Counted from the first letter of the stretch, positions 36,640-45,491 are shown. The stretch: DNA of 64,000 bases from Robiginitalea marina (GCF_024006985.1 NZ_JAMXIB010000010.1:39525-103524); one strand, 5' to 3'. The notes: a model not told the origin generated them from the sequence alone. A program made the numbers and translations.

Positions 36640-37221
36640 TTGACTGTGGCTGAATATGACCTTGCCAGAAACTTCATAGGCCCCGATATACCCATAAAGG
36701 AGGAGGAACTCCGGGTATTTTCGGGCCTGATCGAGCGCAAAAGTTTCCTGAAAAAAGAACACCTCCTGCATAAAGGGGAAACCAGCAGGCATTTCATTTT
36801 GGTAGAATCGGGAATGCTCAGGCAGTACTACCTGAAAAACGGAAAGGAGGTTACCGAACATTTTGCGGTGGAAGGGCAGGCCATTTGGTGTATTGAAAGC
36901 CTTTTTCTCGGGGCGCCCACCCAACTCATGGTCGAAGTATTGGAAGATGGTATTTTCGGGCTTGTCCCTTATGGGCCCTTCAAAAGCCTGGCACAAGAAC
37001 ACCCGGGCATATTCAGGGTATTGGTGCGGATGTTGGAGGGATCGCTGATCCAGTCCCAGCAAAAAGCGGATTCCTGGAAGTTCGAGTCGGCCAGGGATCG
37101 ATATGAGCGGTTCCTCAGGGAATATCCGGAGGCGTCCAAAAGGGCCAGCATCAACCATATTGCCTCGTACCTCCTGCTGACCCCGGAAACGGTGAGCCGT
37201 GTAAGGGCCGGAAAGCTCTAG
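36640..37221 (+). CDS. Crp/Fnr-family transcriptional regulator
   Basis: The 193-residue protein has a cyclic-nucleotide-binding fold (about 25-115: FLKKEHLLHKGETSRHFILVESGMLRQYY) and a C-terminal winged HTH ending SYLLLTPETVSRVRAGKL. No Fe-S cysteines of the Fnr type are seen. The start must be TTG at 36640 or GTG at 36646, since an in-frame TGA precedes them. It sits between divergent GH3 and convergent acylase genes, so it may govern the nearby hydrolases. It has no evident link to the hydrogenase palindrome. Confidence 0.88.
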   Translation: MTVAEYDLARNFIGPDIPIKEEELRVFSGLIERKSFLKKEHLLHKGETSRHFILVESGMLRQYYLKNGKEVTEHFAVEGQAIWCIESLFLGAPTQLMVEVLEDGIFGLVPYGPFKSLAQEHPGIFRVLVRMLEGSLIQSQQKADSWKFESARDRYERFLREYPEASKRASINHIASYLLLTPETVSRVRAGKL

Positions 37222-37236
37222 GCCCTGCCTTACCCA

Positions 37237-39615
37237 TTAGCGCGGGCGCAGCAGGAGGCGGGAATCGGCGTGCTTTTCAATGGAATCGCGGGAATACTGC
37301 AGGGGAAAATAGCCGTCTTTCCCCCAAAGCTCATACAGGTTCCTGTAATACGGGCTCTGCGGGTCCCCGGACTGTCCGGGGCTGTTAATGGCGCGGGCCC
37401 GGTCCCAATCGCCCACTGGCACCAGGATCCGGAACGTGGCCCCGCTCGACTGGTTGAAATTGTTCCCGGTTGCCCCCGGGGTGTAGCCATTGCCGCCCCT
37501 GGGGATCGAAGGCAGGTCCAGCGAGGGGCGAAGCGAATCGGAAACAGCCGCGCTAAGGGCGTGCCTTAGTTCGATGTGTTTCAGGGCGTCCTGCCCGTAC
37601 TGCCATTGGTCGGGGTCTTCCCCAAGGCGGCTGGAGAGGAATTCCACGCCCTGCAGGAAGGTGTCTTTCAAAAAGGCATTACGACCGTCAGCATCCCCGA
37701 ACACCTCCTGCGGGGCCTCCACCCATTGCAGGATGCGTTCCAATTGCAATCCGTAAAGGTCCCCGTGTACCTCCCGCGGTACGAATCTCTGAAAGGCCTC
37801 CTTTTTAATGGCATTTTCCCAGGCCACATAAACGGCGGCGGCCTGTGAGCCCGCCTCCAGACGGAAATCCCAATCCCGGAACAAATCCTGCGCCCGGGAA
37901 GCCAGGCCGGAAAACGCCATCTGCTCCAGGTAAGGCACCAGTATCCTGGCCGGGAGGGACAGGTAATCTACCTGCAGCGCCTCCATCCCTTCCAGGGTAT
38001 GTGCGCGCGCCCCGGAAAGGACCTCTTCGATGCGTTCCCCCCGGAAACTATCGGCCCAGGTGTACCCTATGGCGTCCCAATGGGTATAATCCCCCGGGGT
38101 CACATTCTGGTTCGCCGTGGCGATAAAACCTTCCGCCGGGTTTACTGCATGGGGTTTGTCTTTAATGGGCAGGTATCCGTCCCATTCAAAACGGCCATCC
38201 CCGGGAACCGGGACCAGGCCGGAAAAATTCTTCCGGATTGGGGCAATCCCGACGGCCTGCCATCCGATGTTGCCGTCCGCATCGGCCCAAACCATATTTT
38301 CGCCAGGGATATGGCTGTACGCGCAGGCCTCGCGGAATTCCTCCCACGACCGGGCCTGGTCCATCCTCAGGGAAGCCAGATAGGGCGACCCGCCGGGTTC
38401 CAGCCAGGCACAGCGGACCGCGTAGGCCTTGTTCCGGCCGGCATCCTGATACACTACAGGGCCGTGGCGGGTATACTTGAGGGTCACTACCGTATCGGGC
38501 CGGCCCTTTACCGCAATGCGTTCCCGTATGGTTTCCATCTCCAGCCAGGCGCCCTGATACATATACTGGTTAGGGTCCGAGGGATGCGTGTTATACACAT
38601 ACAGGTCTTCCCCGTCGGTCTCAAAAACCGTAAGCCCCCAGGCGCCATACCCGTTATGGCCGATGGAGATGCCGGGGATTTCGGGTTCCCCGCCCCCGAC
38701 TACATCCCAGCCCGGGGCCACCAGGTGGGCCATATACCGCAGCGACGGGACGGTAATGCTCCGGTGGGGGTCATTGGCCATAAAGGGTTTGCCACTGGCC
38801 ATAAGGCCCGGGCCAACCACCCAGTTGTTGCTGCCGATCCCCAGGCTGTCGGCCGGGAATTCCCGCTGTTGCAACAGGGCCTGTCCGGCCCGGGAATTCC
38901 GGTAGGCCGGCAGCACGTCCTCCGGCTCGAAGACCACCGGTTTGCGGTAGGCTTCATACAACCCCAGGATGTCCATGGACAGGGAAGCGGAATCGATGCC
39001 GGGGTGCAGGGTCAGGTCGGGCTGCTTCGGATGGAACCACAGCAATTTGTTCACCTTTTCGGGCCCGAGGTGTGCCACGGCCCGGCCGATGGCCAGTTCT
39101 TCTTCGATATTCCCCAACAGCCCCTGATGCCTGGAAATAACCACCTCCGGGGTCCATTTTTCGGGGAGGATGCCCAGGACGCGAAATTCCACGGGAAGGC
39201 TGTCGGGGTTCTGGCGCGCCGCGTCGATATAGGCGTTTACCCCATCGGTAAAGGCCCTTATGATGGCCGACCCGTTGTCGTGGTAGTGGTTGAACTCTAC
39301 CTCCGGGTCGCCCCGGAAGCGGAACAGCCGGGTCCCGATATCGCGCTGCAATTCGCGCTCCCCAAGGATTTCCGCCACCGTACCCGTAGCCTGGCGCCTC
39401 CAGATTTCAAACTGGAACAGCCGGTCCCTGGCCGCGAGGTAACCCTGGGCATAGAACAGGTCGTGTTCATTGGCGGCATAAATGTGATTGATCCCCCACG
39501 GGTCGCGGAAAACCTCCACCGGGGCTTCCAATCCCGGCAGTTCGAGGGCTTCCCCAGGGGACGTTTTGCAGGAGGCCAGGACGAGCAGGGTACAGGCAAG
39601 CAGGAAATACCTCAT
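37237..39615 (-). CDS. Penicillin acylase-family Ntn hydrolase lipoprotein
   Basis: The 792-residue precursor has lipobox VLASC (Cys16). The family layout is clear: alpha chain, then the self-cleavage site Gly261/Ser262 in GIGSNNWVVGPG, whose Ser becomes the N-terminal nucleophile of the beta chain, then MANDPHRS and the oxyanion region. Members cleave amide bonds of penicillins, acyl-homoserine lactones or N-acyl amino acids. Quorum quenching is possible but unproven. It stands alone, with promoter TATCTTTA at 39632-39639. Confidence 0.94.
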   Translation of the reverse strand: MRYFLLACTLLVLASCKTSPGEALELPGLEAPVEVFRDPWGINHIYAANEHDLFYAQGYLAARDRLFQFEIWRRQATGTVAEILGERELQRDIGTRLFRFRGDPEVEFNHYHDNGSAIIRAFTDGVNAYIDAARQNPDSLPVEFRVLGILPEKWTPEVVISRHQGLLGNIEEELAIGRAVAHLGPEKVNKLLWFHPKQPDLTLHPGIDSASLSMDILGLYEAYRKPVVFEPEDVLPAYRNSRAGQALLQQREFPADSLGIGSNNWVVGPGLMASGKPFMANDPHRSITVPSLRYMAHLVAPGWDVVGGGEPEIPGISIGHNGYGAWGLTVFETDGEDLYVYNTHPSDPNQYMYQGAWLEMETIRERIAVKGRPDTVVTLKYTRHGPVVYQDAGRNKAYAVRCAWLEPGGSPYLASLRMDQARSWEEFREACAYSHIPGENMVWADADGNIGWQAVGIAPIRKNFSGLVPVPGDGRFEWDGYLPIKDKPHAVNPAEGFIATANQNVTPGDYTHWDAIGYTWADSFRGERIEEVLSGARAHTLEGMEALQVDYLSLPARILVPYLEQMAFSGLASRAQDLFRDWDFRLEAGSQAAAVYVAWENAIKKEAFQRFVPREVHGDLYGLQLERILQWVEAPQEVFGDADGRNAFLKDTFLQGVEFLSSRLGEDPDQWQYGQDALKHIELRHALSAAVSDSLRPSLDLPSIPRGGNGYTPGATGNNFNQSSGATFRILVPVGDWDRARAINSPGQSGDPQSPYYRNLYELWGKDGYFPLQYSRDSIEKHADSRLLLRPR

Positions 39616-39631
39616 GGGAATGTGTTTTTCC

Positions 39632-39639
39632 TAAAGATA
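39632..39639 (-). promoter_or_regulatory. Candidate -7 box of the acylase gene
   Basis: TATCTTTA on the minus strand, 16 nt before the ATG at 39615. Confidence 0.45.
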
Positions 39640-39665
39640 GGGATTTGAGGGCAATGGGCGCCCGA

Positions 39666-40043
39666 CTACCGGCAGACCCTGATGTTGAGGGATTTTTCCG
39701 GGGTGGGGCTGTAGGCCTCGCAGACAGCACAGAACGGGTCCTGGGGTTCAGGGATCAGGACGAATTCAAAGGTATCCCCTTCCTTCAGGCTTTCCGGGAA
39801 ATCGCAGGGGTTCCCAAGCCTGAATACCCGGGTATAGGTTTCCCCGGTGAATTCGTGGGTCCATTCCGCCTCCACGAGCTCAGGGTCAATATCGCCTTCG
39901 ACCACCTCGATCACATAGTTCAGGCAAATGCCCTGCACGGCCAGCCGACCCAGAAATTTTGGGTCGGGACAGGCCGGGGATCCATTATCGTCCCCGCAGC
40001 AAACAAGGGAGAGGAAGCAGCAGAAAAACAGCAGGTATTTCAT
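39666..40043 (-). CDS. Small Cys-containing lipoprotein, unknown function
   Basis: This 125-residue protein has a signal with lipobox LVCCGDD and six further cysteines in the mature part (ACPDP, GICLNY, NPCDFP, FCAVC, RVCR), suggesting disulfide bonds. I recognise no family. It lies 31 nt downstream of a three-helix membrane protein gene. Confidence 0.75.
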   Translation of the reverse strand: MKYLLFFCCFLSLVCCGDDNGSPACPDPKFLGRLAVQGICLNYVIEVVEGDIDPELVEAEWTHEFTGETYTRVFRLGNPCDFPESLKEGDTFEFVLIPEPQDPFCAVCEAYSPTPEKSLNIRVCR

Positions 40044-40074
40044 GGTTGTGAAAATTGGTTTGCCCCCGGTTCTT

Positions 40075-40362
40075 TCAAAAAGACTTCAGCATCAGGTCTA
40101 TTTTATCGAATAACTCCCCCACCCCCAGGCTGGACCAGAGGATAAAAAGCCCCACCACCCCTTTCAGCCACCAGGGTAGGCCAAACCTGGTCCGTTTAGT
40201 AAACCATGTGCTCAATGGGGGGTAAAAAACCAGCGAAAGCAGGATGATAAAAGCCCCGAACCCTGGGTCGTTTCCCCAGAAGAGGTTTACCACCCCAATG
40301 GCGGAAAACACCAAGCCACAGAGCCAGCAAAAAATGGTCAGCAAGAGGTTCCCCGATTTCAT
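40075..40362 (-). CDS. Small three-helix membrane protein
   Basis: The 95-residue product has three predicted helices (about 5-25, 32-48, 62-80). The function is unknown. It is followed by the Cys-containing lipoprotein gene after 31 nt. Confidence 0.7.
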   Translation of the reverse strand: MKSGNLLLTIFCWLCGLVFSAIGVVNLFWGNDPGFGAFIILLSLVFYPPLSTWFTKRTRFGLPWWLKGVVGLFILWSSLGVGELFDKIDLMLKSF

Positions 40363-40391
40363 CCGTTTGGATTTAAAGATTCAAAACTAGT

Positions 40392-40422
40392 AAAAAAGAG
40401 GGCTGCCATCCCAGGATGGGCC
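40392..40422 (-). terminator. Possible weak terminator after the metallo-beta-lactamase gene
   Basis: CCATCC-CA-GGATGG (40406-40419) forms a short stem. On the minus strand it is followed after 8 nt by T6 (A6 at 40392-40397). Stem and spacing are weak, so this is tentative. Confidence 0.3.
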
Positions 40423-40461
40423 ATTTTCGTCCCCCCTGGAAAAACCCCGGGCGGCGGTTGG

Positions 40462-41301
40462 CTAGAGCGTATATTCCTGCCCCTGCCGGGCCAGTTCCAT
40501 GGGAAAATCATAAGCCGTCTTGCTCAGGAATTTTTTGAACATCCGGGTAATCTCGGCATCGGAATGGGCCGGGTCGTGGTGAAAAAGGACCAGGCGCCGG
40601 GCCCGGGCGCGATGGCAAAACTCCGCGGCAAGGTTTAGGGAACTGTGCCCCCAGCCGGCCTTGTGGCGATATTCTTTTTTGCTGTACTGGGAATCGTGGA
40701 TCAGGAGGTCTGCGTTCCGCGCCAGGTGGATCCCGGAGACCCATTCGTCTTCCGGATACAGATGGGACCTGCCGATGACCGGCTCATGGTCGGGAAGGTA
40801 AGCCAATACCCCGGAGCCGCATTCGACCCGGAAACCCAGGGTAGGTCCCGGGTGGCTGATATAATCGGCCGTAACCCTGAAGGGCCCCAGAACGAGCTCC
40901 GACGCACCTGACAATTCGTGAATCTGGAGCCTGGCAGGGATGTCCCTAAGGGGGATCGGGAAAAGGGGAGGCGACAGAAAGCGGTTCAGGCGCGCTTGCA
41001 GGGGTTCGGCGCCGTCCTCGGGCCCCCAGAGGTGCACCTCCCGACCCGGGGTAAACAAAGGCTTGCAAAAAGCCAGCCCCTGGACGTGGTCCATGTGCAG
41101 GTGGGTCAGGAAGATGTCGACCCGGGCCGCCGGGTAATCGGTGTCAAAATCAACCCCCAGGATACCGGTGCCGGCATCGAGGATAATCCTGTCGGGGCCA
41201 TGGCTGATTTCCACGCAGGGGGTGTTGCCCCCGTAACCCTGGGTTTCTGGGGAGGACGAGGGATAGGACCCCCGTGTGCCGTGCAGCCTGACCTTCATCA
41301 T
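40462..41301 (-). CDS. Metallo-beta-lactamase-fold hydrolase (PhnP/RNase Z-like, cyclic-nucleotide phosphodiesterase type)
   Basis: The 279-residue cytoplasmic protein has the MBL metal motif THLHMDH (His67, His69, Asp71, His72) and further ligands in DYISHPGPTLGF, IHDSQYSKKE, GWGHSS and FHHDPAHSD. The ending is like proteins called MBL-fold hydrolases or class III cAMP phosphodiesterase-like. Its ATG overlaps the stop of the PAS protein gene (ATGA), a sign of coupling. The substrate may be a phosphodiester or nucleotide; this is inference. Confidence 0.9.
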   Translation of the reverse strand: MMKVRLHGTRGSYPSSSPETQGYGGNTPCVEISHGPDRIILDAGTGILGVDFDTDYPAARVDIFLTHLHMDHVQGLAFCKPLFTPGREVHLWGPEDGAEPLQARLNRFLSPPLFPIPLRDIPARLQIHELSGASELVLGPFRVTADYISHPGPTLGFRVECGSGVLAYLPDHEPVIGRSHLYPEDEWVSGIHLARNADLLIHDSQYSKKEYRHKAGWGHSSLNLAAEFCHRARARRLVLFHHDPAHSDAEITRMFKKFLSKTAYDFPMELARQGQEYTL

Positions 41302-41693
41302 GGTGCTTCCGTGTCCCAGAAAATGGCCATGGCCCCTGAAAATTCGTGGGACCGCCCGATGATCGGGATTGCGGTTACCGAAATTTTGGTGGACTTGCCT
41401 GTTAAGCTATCGATCCAGAAGGTCTTATGGGCCGGTTGCTTCCGGCTCAGGGTCTCTACCAACGGGAGGGCTTCGGGGGGAAGGAGGTTCCCTTCCTCGT
41501 CCCGGGGGTAAAAGGACGTCCCCCAGTCCCCCACAGGCATGGGCCCGGTATCTTCAAATTTCCGGCCAAGGACTTTCTCGGCTGCCGGATTATAAAATAG
41601 CAGATTCCCCTCCGGGTCTACGATAAACACAGGTACAGACAGGGAATCGGCCAGTTGCCGGCTCAGGATAATTTCAAGGGCATGGACGGACAT
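41298..41693 (-). CDS. Single PAS-domain protein
   Basis: This 131-residue protein is one PAS domain (ADSLSVPVFIVDPEGNLLFYNPAAEKVLGRKFEDTG ... SVTAIPIIGRSHEFSGAMAIFWDT) with no output domain. It overlaps the MBL hydrolase by 4 nt, so PAS sensing and MBL hydrolysis are probably one functional unit with the output supplied in trans. Confidence 0.9.
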   Translation of the reverse strand: MSVHALEIILSRQLADSLSVPVFIVDPEGNLLFYNPAAEKVLGRKFEDTGPMPVGDWGTSFYPRDEEGNLLPPEALPLVETLSRKQPAHKTFWIDSLTGKSTKISVTAIPIIGRSHEFSGAMAIFWDTEAP

Positions 41694-41723
41694 GGGGCTA
41701 CGGGATTTCTACAAGCGTCCTTT

Positions 41724-41731
41724 TAAAGATA
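41724..41731 (-). promoter_or_regulatory. Candidate -7 box of the PAS-MBL operon
   Basis: TATCTTTA on the minus strand, 30 nt before the ATG at 41693. Confidence 0.45.
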
Positions 41732-41963
41732 TTAAATATTGCCATTGGGTGATGCTTAGGGCCGTCTTATTTGGAATTTTCCTGCGAAAGGGTCTAGGGA
41801 TACCGTATTCTCCAGCCTGGCCCGGAACCCCGGCATGGGCCTGACAGCGCAAGAAGGGGCGTAAAAGCCCCTGGAGGGAACGGCATATCCCGCAAAAGAA
41901 ATTTTTTCACGCTTAAGGGCTAAAGTCCCCGGCTGTTTGGCCCCATAATTCCGGATTTTTGGT
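41732..41963. other. Intergenic region without a gene
   Basis: No coding frame is convincing here. The only structure seen is a hairpin AGGGGC-GTAAAA-GCCCCT (41855-41872) without a T-run. The right part leads to the promoter of the next gene. Confidence 0.6.
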
Positions 41964-41971
41964 TACCTTAA
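41964..41971 (+). promoter_or_regulatory. Candidate -7 box of the 42002 gene
   Basis: TACCTTAA in TTTTTGGTTACCTTAAGG, 30 nt before the ATG. Confidence 0.4.
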
Positions 41972-42001
41972 GGCCCCGTAACCACTAAAACCACATCCAC
42001 G

Positions 42002-42349
42002 ATGAAGTACATCGACAGTGAAATCACCCAATACTGGATCCACTTCCAGGCCGGAAACGACGAAAGCAAACGCGTTTACCCCCCGGCCATGATCAAATGC
42101 TACCACGACGATGATTTTATCTTGCAGGTAAATTTTTACCCCGATGGAAAGGCCCATCCGCCGAACCATTACGATGCCAAATCCAAGCTGGTATACCTGC
42201 GGTACCCCATGTCGATGTATGCGCACGTTATCGACATTTTAAGGAACGAAAAACCTATTTACTTCAGGTATTCCATGGCGCTGAACCTGGGGTATATCCG
42301 CACCGGGAAAGAACCCGTGGGGGAAGGCGAATACGACGCCGATTTCTGA
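42002..42349 (+). CDS. Small soluble protein, unknown function
   Basis: The 115-residue protein is rich in Tyr, His and Asp and lacks a signal or membrane segment (MKYIDSEITQYWIHFQAGN at its start). Composition and beta pattern suggest a compact cytoplasmic domain. I do not recognise it. It has its own promoter box and a strong terminator, so it is a single-gene unit. Confidence 0.8.
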   Translation: MKYIDSEITQYWIHFQAGNDESKRVYPPAMIKCYHDDDFILQVNFYPDGKAHPPNHYDAKSKLVYLRYPMSMYAHVIDILRNEKPIYFRYSMALNLGYIRTGKEPVGEGEYDADF

Positions 42350-42372
42350 TTACAGCCCCCTGCCAAAAATTT

Positions 42373-42400
42373 AAAAGCCCCGGAAATCCGGGGCTTTTTT
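42373..42400 (+). terminator. Rho-independent terminator
   Basis: AAAAGCCCCGGA and TCCGGGGCTTTT pair in a 12-bp stem (42373-42384 with 42387-42398) that runs into T7. It ends the 42002 gene and also faces the convergent methyltransferase gene. Confidence 0.9.
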
Positions 42401-42433
42401 TGCGTTCGATGCAGGAATAAGGCCGGGGCTGGC

Positions 42434-43135
42434 TCACCTTGCCCTGATCAGGTACTGGTACGGCAAAAGGTTGACGTCTATGGAAAAAGAGCGGTATCCG
42501 GCTTCCTTCAACTCTGCAATAACCTGGTCCATGGCGATCTTGTGGTCCACGGGCGGGCCCACCGGTACCGGGACCTTAAAGAAATCTATAATGACCAGTT
42601 CGCCCCCGGGTTTGGTGCCTTTCAGGACTTTGGCAAAATAGGCCTCCCGGTTTTCGATGTGGTGGTATACATTCACCAGCACCACCTTGTCCGCCTCTCC
42701 TGAAGCCAGGCCGGGATCGTCGTAGGGCACCTTGCGGGTTTCGATATTGGGCAACCCCTCCTGCTCAATCCGTTTGCGGATGACCTCCTGAAACCCATCG
42801 TCCACGTCTGCCGCAATAACCCTGGCCCCTTCCCTGGCAAACCGGAAAGCAAAGTACCCTGAACCGGCCCCGATGTCGACAATGGTTTTGCCCTTGAGGT
42901 CCCCCAACCAGGCCAGCACCTTTTCCGGATGCTGGTAGGCATCCCGCTCAGGCGAGTCGAAACGCGTCACCAACTCCCCGGTAGAAGACCGGTGCATATA
43001 CTCATTGGCGGTTTGGGCCGAATCCTGCCCTTTCTTCCCGTGGTGCCCCCGGTGTTCCTGTGCAATAAGGGCGATGGGGCACAACAACCCCAACAGGGCC
43101 GAGATAATATGGGATTTAAAAGCTGTTCTTGTCAT
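42434..43135 (-). CDS. Class I SAM-dependent methyltransferase with a signal peptide
   Basis: The 233-residue protein has methyltransferase motif I VDIGAGSGYFAF (86-97), an acidic end of strand 2 (IAADVDDG) and motif IV VNVYHHIE. The N-terminus, however, is a clear signal peptide (about 1-26, cut after AQ), followed by a His-rich linker EHRGHHGKKG and EYMHRSS. Export would separate the fold from cytoplasmic SAM. Periplasmic methyltransferase-like proteins of this kind occur in Bacteroidota and proteobacteria with unclear function. Confidence 0.88.
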   Translation of the reverse strand: MTRTAFKSHIISALLGLLCPIALIAQEHRGHHGKKGQDSAQTANEYMHRSSTGELVTRFDSPERDAYQHPEKVLAWLGDLKGKTIVDIGAGSGYFAFRFAREGARVIAADVDDGFQEVIRKRIEQEGLPNIETRKVPYDDPGLASGEADKVVLVNVYHHIENREAYFAKVLKGTKPGGELVIIDFFKVPVPVGPPVDHKIAMDQVIAELKEAGYRSFSIDVNLLPYQYLIRAR

Positions 43136-43270
43136 TGTAGCATCATTAACACGTGATATGGACTGGAGTCATAGGTGCCTGTTCCCTTTATCCGGGGGGC
43201 AGGGGTTTTTTGGTTTCCTAAAACTACCACTTTTTAAGCATCCCGAACAACCCGGGCGTACTTCCTGCGG

Positions 43271-44758
43271 CTACTGCTTGTAACGGCCATAAACCGGTTG
43301 CCCCGGGTAGGTGCCCGAAACTTCCCGCCCATTTTTCAGCACAAAGGTGCCATTGACCAGAACATATTCCACCCCTTCGGAAAATGCAAGCCCTCCTTCA
43401 AAGGTCGCTTTGTCGCGGATGGTCCCGGGATTGAAAATGGTAATGTCGGCATCTGCGCCTGCCTGTATCCTTCCTTTAAACCGCATCATGGGGGCAATGC
43501 CTTCCAGCCTTATGGCTGGCAGCAAGGTCATCTTTTCAAGGGCCCCCATCAGGTCAATCACATTTTCTTCCCTGACGTATTTCCCCAGTACCCTTGCGAA
43601 GGTTCCGGCAGTACGCGGGTGCGCCAGCTTTGCATAAGGCATCCCATCGGAGGCGATCATCACTCCCGGTGCGGCAATACCGGTACGGATCCATTCCGGC
43701 TTCATCATATGGATAATAACAATTCCGCCCTCCTTCCTGTAGGTGTCAAAGGTCTGTTGCGTGAGTCGCTCCCCGGTAGCCACCCATTGCAGGTCCCCAT
43801 AACCGATCCCCAGGCGCTCCTGCCATCCGGCATCGAACATGGCGCTTTGCAGCCCGGTGGAAGCGGCTGTATACGGATACACCTCCGTGGTGATGTCCAG
43901 GCCTTTCTGCTGTGCGGCAGCAACCATATCGAGGCTTACCTGTATATTCCCCAGGGCCATGCTGTTGATGTGCACCAGGTGCAGGGGTGCCCCGGTAAGC
44001 ACCGCATTGGCCAGGGCTTCCTGTATCGCAAGGATATTCGGATACCGGGTATGTGTAAAAATTGGCGCCTGGAGTTCCCCGGCCAATTGGTATACCCGGA
44101 ACAACTCGCTGGGGTTCGATTCAGGCAAATACCCGATGGGCACCCCGATTCCGATTCCCCCTTCTTCCAGGGAAGCCCTGATGTTGGCCAGGGTCTGGCG
44201 CATCTCCTCCCCGGTAATGGGCTCGCCTGCTGCCGGGAGGATGGTGTTGGTCATCAGCGTTATGGAAGATTCCCCGCGGAGGCTGGCCCGGTTGATCGCA
44301 TCTACCTCCTCCCGGTATTTCGAAAGGGACTTAAACCGCTCATAGGGCCAACACACACTGGCCCCGTAATTGATGAGCGCCCTGGATTCCCGTGAGGCAT
44401 ACCAGGCTTTGAGGTTTTCTATCCCCCATTCGAGCTCAAGGGCCGTGGTAACCCCGTCGTGCAATTGATACTGTTGCTCCAGGTTGTCCCGGCCGTGGAT
44501 ATGCAGGTCAATGAAACCCGGGGCGACAACCAGGCCTGAAACATCCACGATTTCCTTCCCTTTCAGGGGTTCAGACGATACCTGGGCAATCCGGTTGCCT
44601 ATAATGCCCACATTTCGAATGGCATCCAACCGGGTCTCCGGGTCCATGACCCTGCCCCCGGCCAACACAAGGTCATATTCCACGTGCTGCTGGCCTGAGG
44701 CCGCCTGGCAAAACACAAGGGTAAATACAATAAGGCGCAGAAGACGATTTTTTTCCAT
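43271..44758 (-). CDS. Exported amidohydrolase (N-acyl-D-amino-acid deacylase type)
   Basis: From the ATG at 44758 the 495-residue product begins with a signal peptide (MEKNRLLRLIVFTLVF, cut after SGQ). The amidohydrolase barrel shows the metal motif PGFIDLHIHGRD, then FTHTRYP, LVHINS and the late Asp in MIASDGMPY. The C-terminal VNGTFVLKNGREVSG... PGQPVYG closes the small beta domain as in D-aminoacylases. An upstream frame to 44944 lacks coding character and is left out. Probable role: release of amino acids from N-acyl forms in the periplasm. Confidence 0.92.
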   Translation of the reverse strand: MEKNRLLRLIVFTLVFCQAASGQQHVEYDLVLAGGRVMDPETRLDAIRNVGIIGNRIAQVSSEPLKGKEIVDVSGLVVAPGFIDLHIHGRDNLEQQYQLHDGVTTALELEWGIENLKAWYASRESRALINYGASVCWPYERFKSLSKYREEVDAINRASLRGESSITLMTNTILPAAGEPITGEEMRQTLANIRASLEEGGIGIGVPIGYLPESNPSELFRVYQLAGELQAPIFTHTRYPNILAIQEALANAVLTGAPLHLVHINSMALGNIQVSLDMVAAAQQKGLDITTEVYPYTAASTGLQSAMFDAGWQERLGIGYGDLQWVATGERLTQQTFDTYRKEGGIVIIHMMKPEWIRTGIAAPGVMIASDGMPYAKLAHPRTAGTFARVLGKYVREENVIDLMGALEKMTLLPAIRLEGIAPMMRFKGRIQAGADADITIFNPGTIRDKATFEGGLAFSEGVEYVLVNGTFVLKNGREVSGTYPGQPVYGRYKQ

Positions 44759-44828
44759 CGGGGTCAATTTTTGGCGGCTATTAAGGCTGTAGGCGTAGGT
44801 CCAGTGGGTATCAGGCCCGTTATGCCCA

Positions 44829-44836
44829 TAAAGATA
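44829..44836 (-). promoter_or_regulatory. Candidate -7 box of the amidohydrolase gene
   Basis: TATCTTTA on the minus strand, 70 nt before the ATG at 44758. Confidence 0.4.
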
Positions 44837-44962
44837 GTATTTAGCCGGGTTACTTTTACCGGAAACAGGTTCCGCGTAACGGAACAGTAGACGGACATTC
44901 CCCGGTGCATGGCCGGGGAGGCCTGGTGGCCCAGGTTCCCGCAAACCGGTTCCGCGGCCGCC

Positions 44963-45340
44963 TCACTCCCTGGTTACCGACAAATTTGCCCGGATTTCGG
45001 CAAGGGCAGAAACCCATTCCACCTCGCAAATACCGCCTTCCCGGGCACCCCACTTCCAGGCCACCCGCAGCATCATGGCGGCCGCGGCCGGGTCGTGGAT
45101 GAGCGAATCGCGAAGTTCAAAGTATTGAAAGAGCGCCACCGCCTGATCGTTGATGTATTCGACCTGCCGGGCATCATCCTGGTGTCCGTATTTCATGAAG
45201 GCCCGGTTTTCAATACAGGTGTAAAACGCGGCCATATCCTTATCGGCGGCATTTTTTAAAACCTTTGCTTCGGCGTTGAGTTCCTGGGAAAACCCGGGGA
45301 ATGAGACGAGTACCGCAAAGAGGAGGAAGAACCGTTTCAT
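44963..45340 (-). CDS. Small exported protein, unknown function
   Basis: The ATG at 45340 gives 125 residues with a signal peptide (MKRFFLLFAVLVSFPGFSQ). The upstream extension to 45460 lacks signal character and crosses a promoter box. The mature part is helical and rich in Ala, Asp and Glu, and contains a Trp-rich RVAWKWGAREGG. No family was recognised. Confidence 0.75.
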   Translation of the reverse strand: MKRFFLLFAVLVSFPGFSQELNAEAKVLKNAADKDMAAFYTCIENRAFMKYGHQDDARQVEYINDQAVALFQYFELRDSLIHDPAAAAMMLRVAWKWGAREGGICEVEWVSALAEIRANLSVTRE

Positions 45341-45376
45341 TATGTCATAGTTGTTTATGCCATGGCCTGAGTCAAT

Positions 45377-45384
45377 TAAAGATA
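45377..45384 (-). promoter_or_regulatory. Candidate -7 box of the small exported protein gene
   Basis: TATCTTTA on the minus strand, 36 nt before the ATG at 45340. Confidence 0.4.
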
Positions 45385-45491
45385 TGGAATCCACGTCTTT
45401 GGCAAAAGGAATCGTTTGGAGTGTTTGTTTAACCATAGAGGTTTGATCGCAAATTAACACAAAAAACTATTTTTTTAATTTTGATACTTCA

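Noticed and set aside
36640..37221. Oxygen-sensing Fnr
   Set aside because: The regulator lacks the N-terminal cysteine cluster, so it is called only Crp/Fnr family and not linked to the hydrogenase operator.
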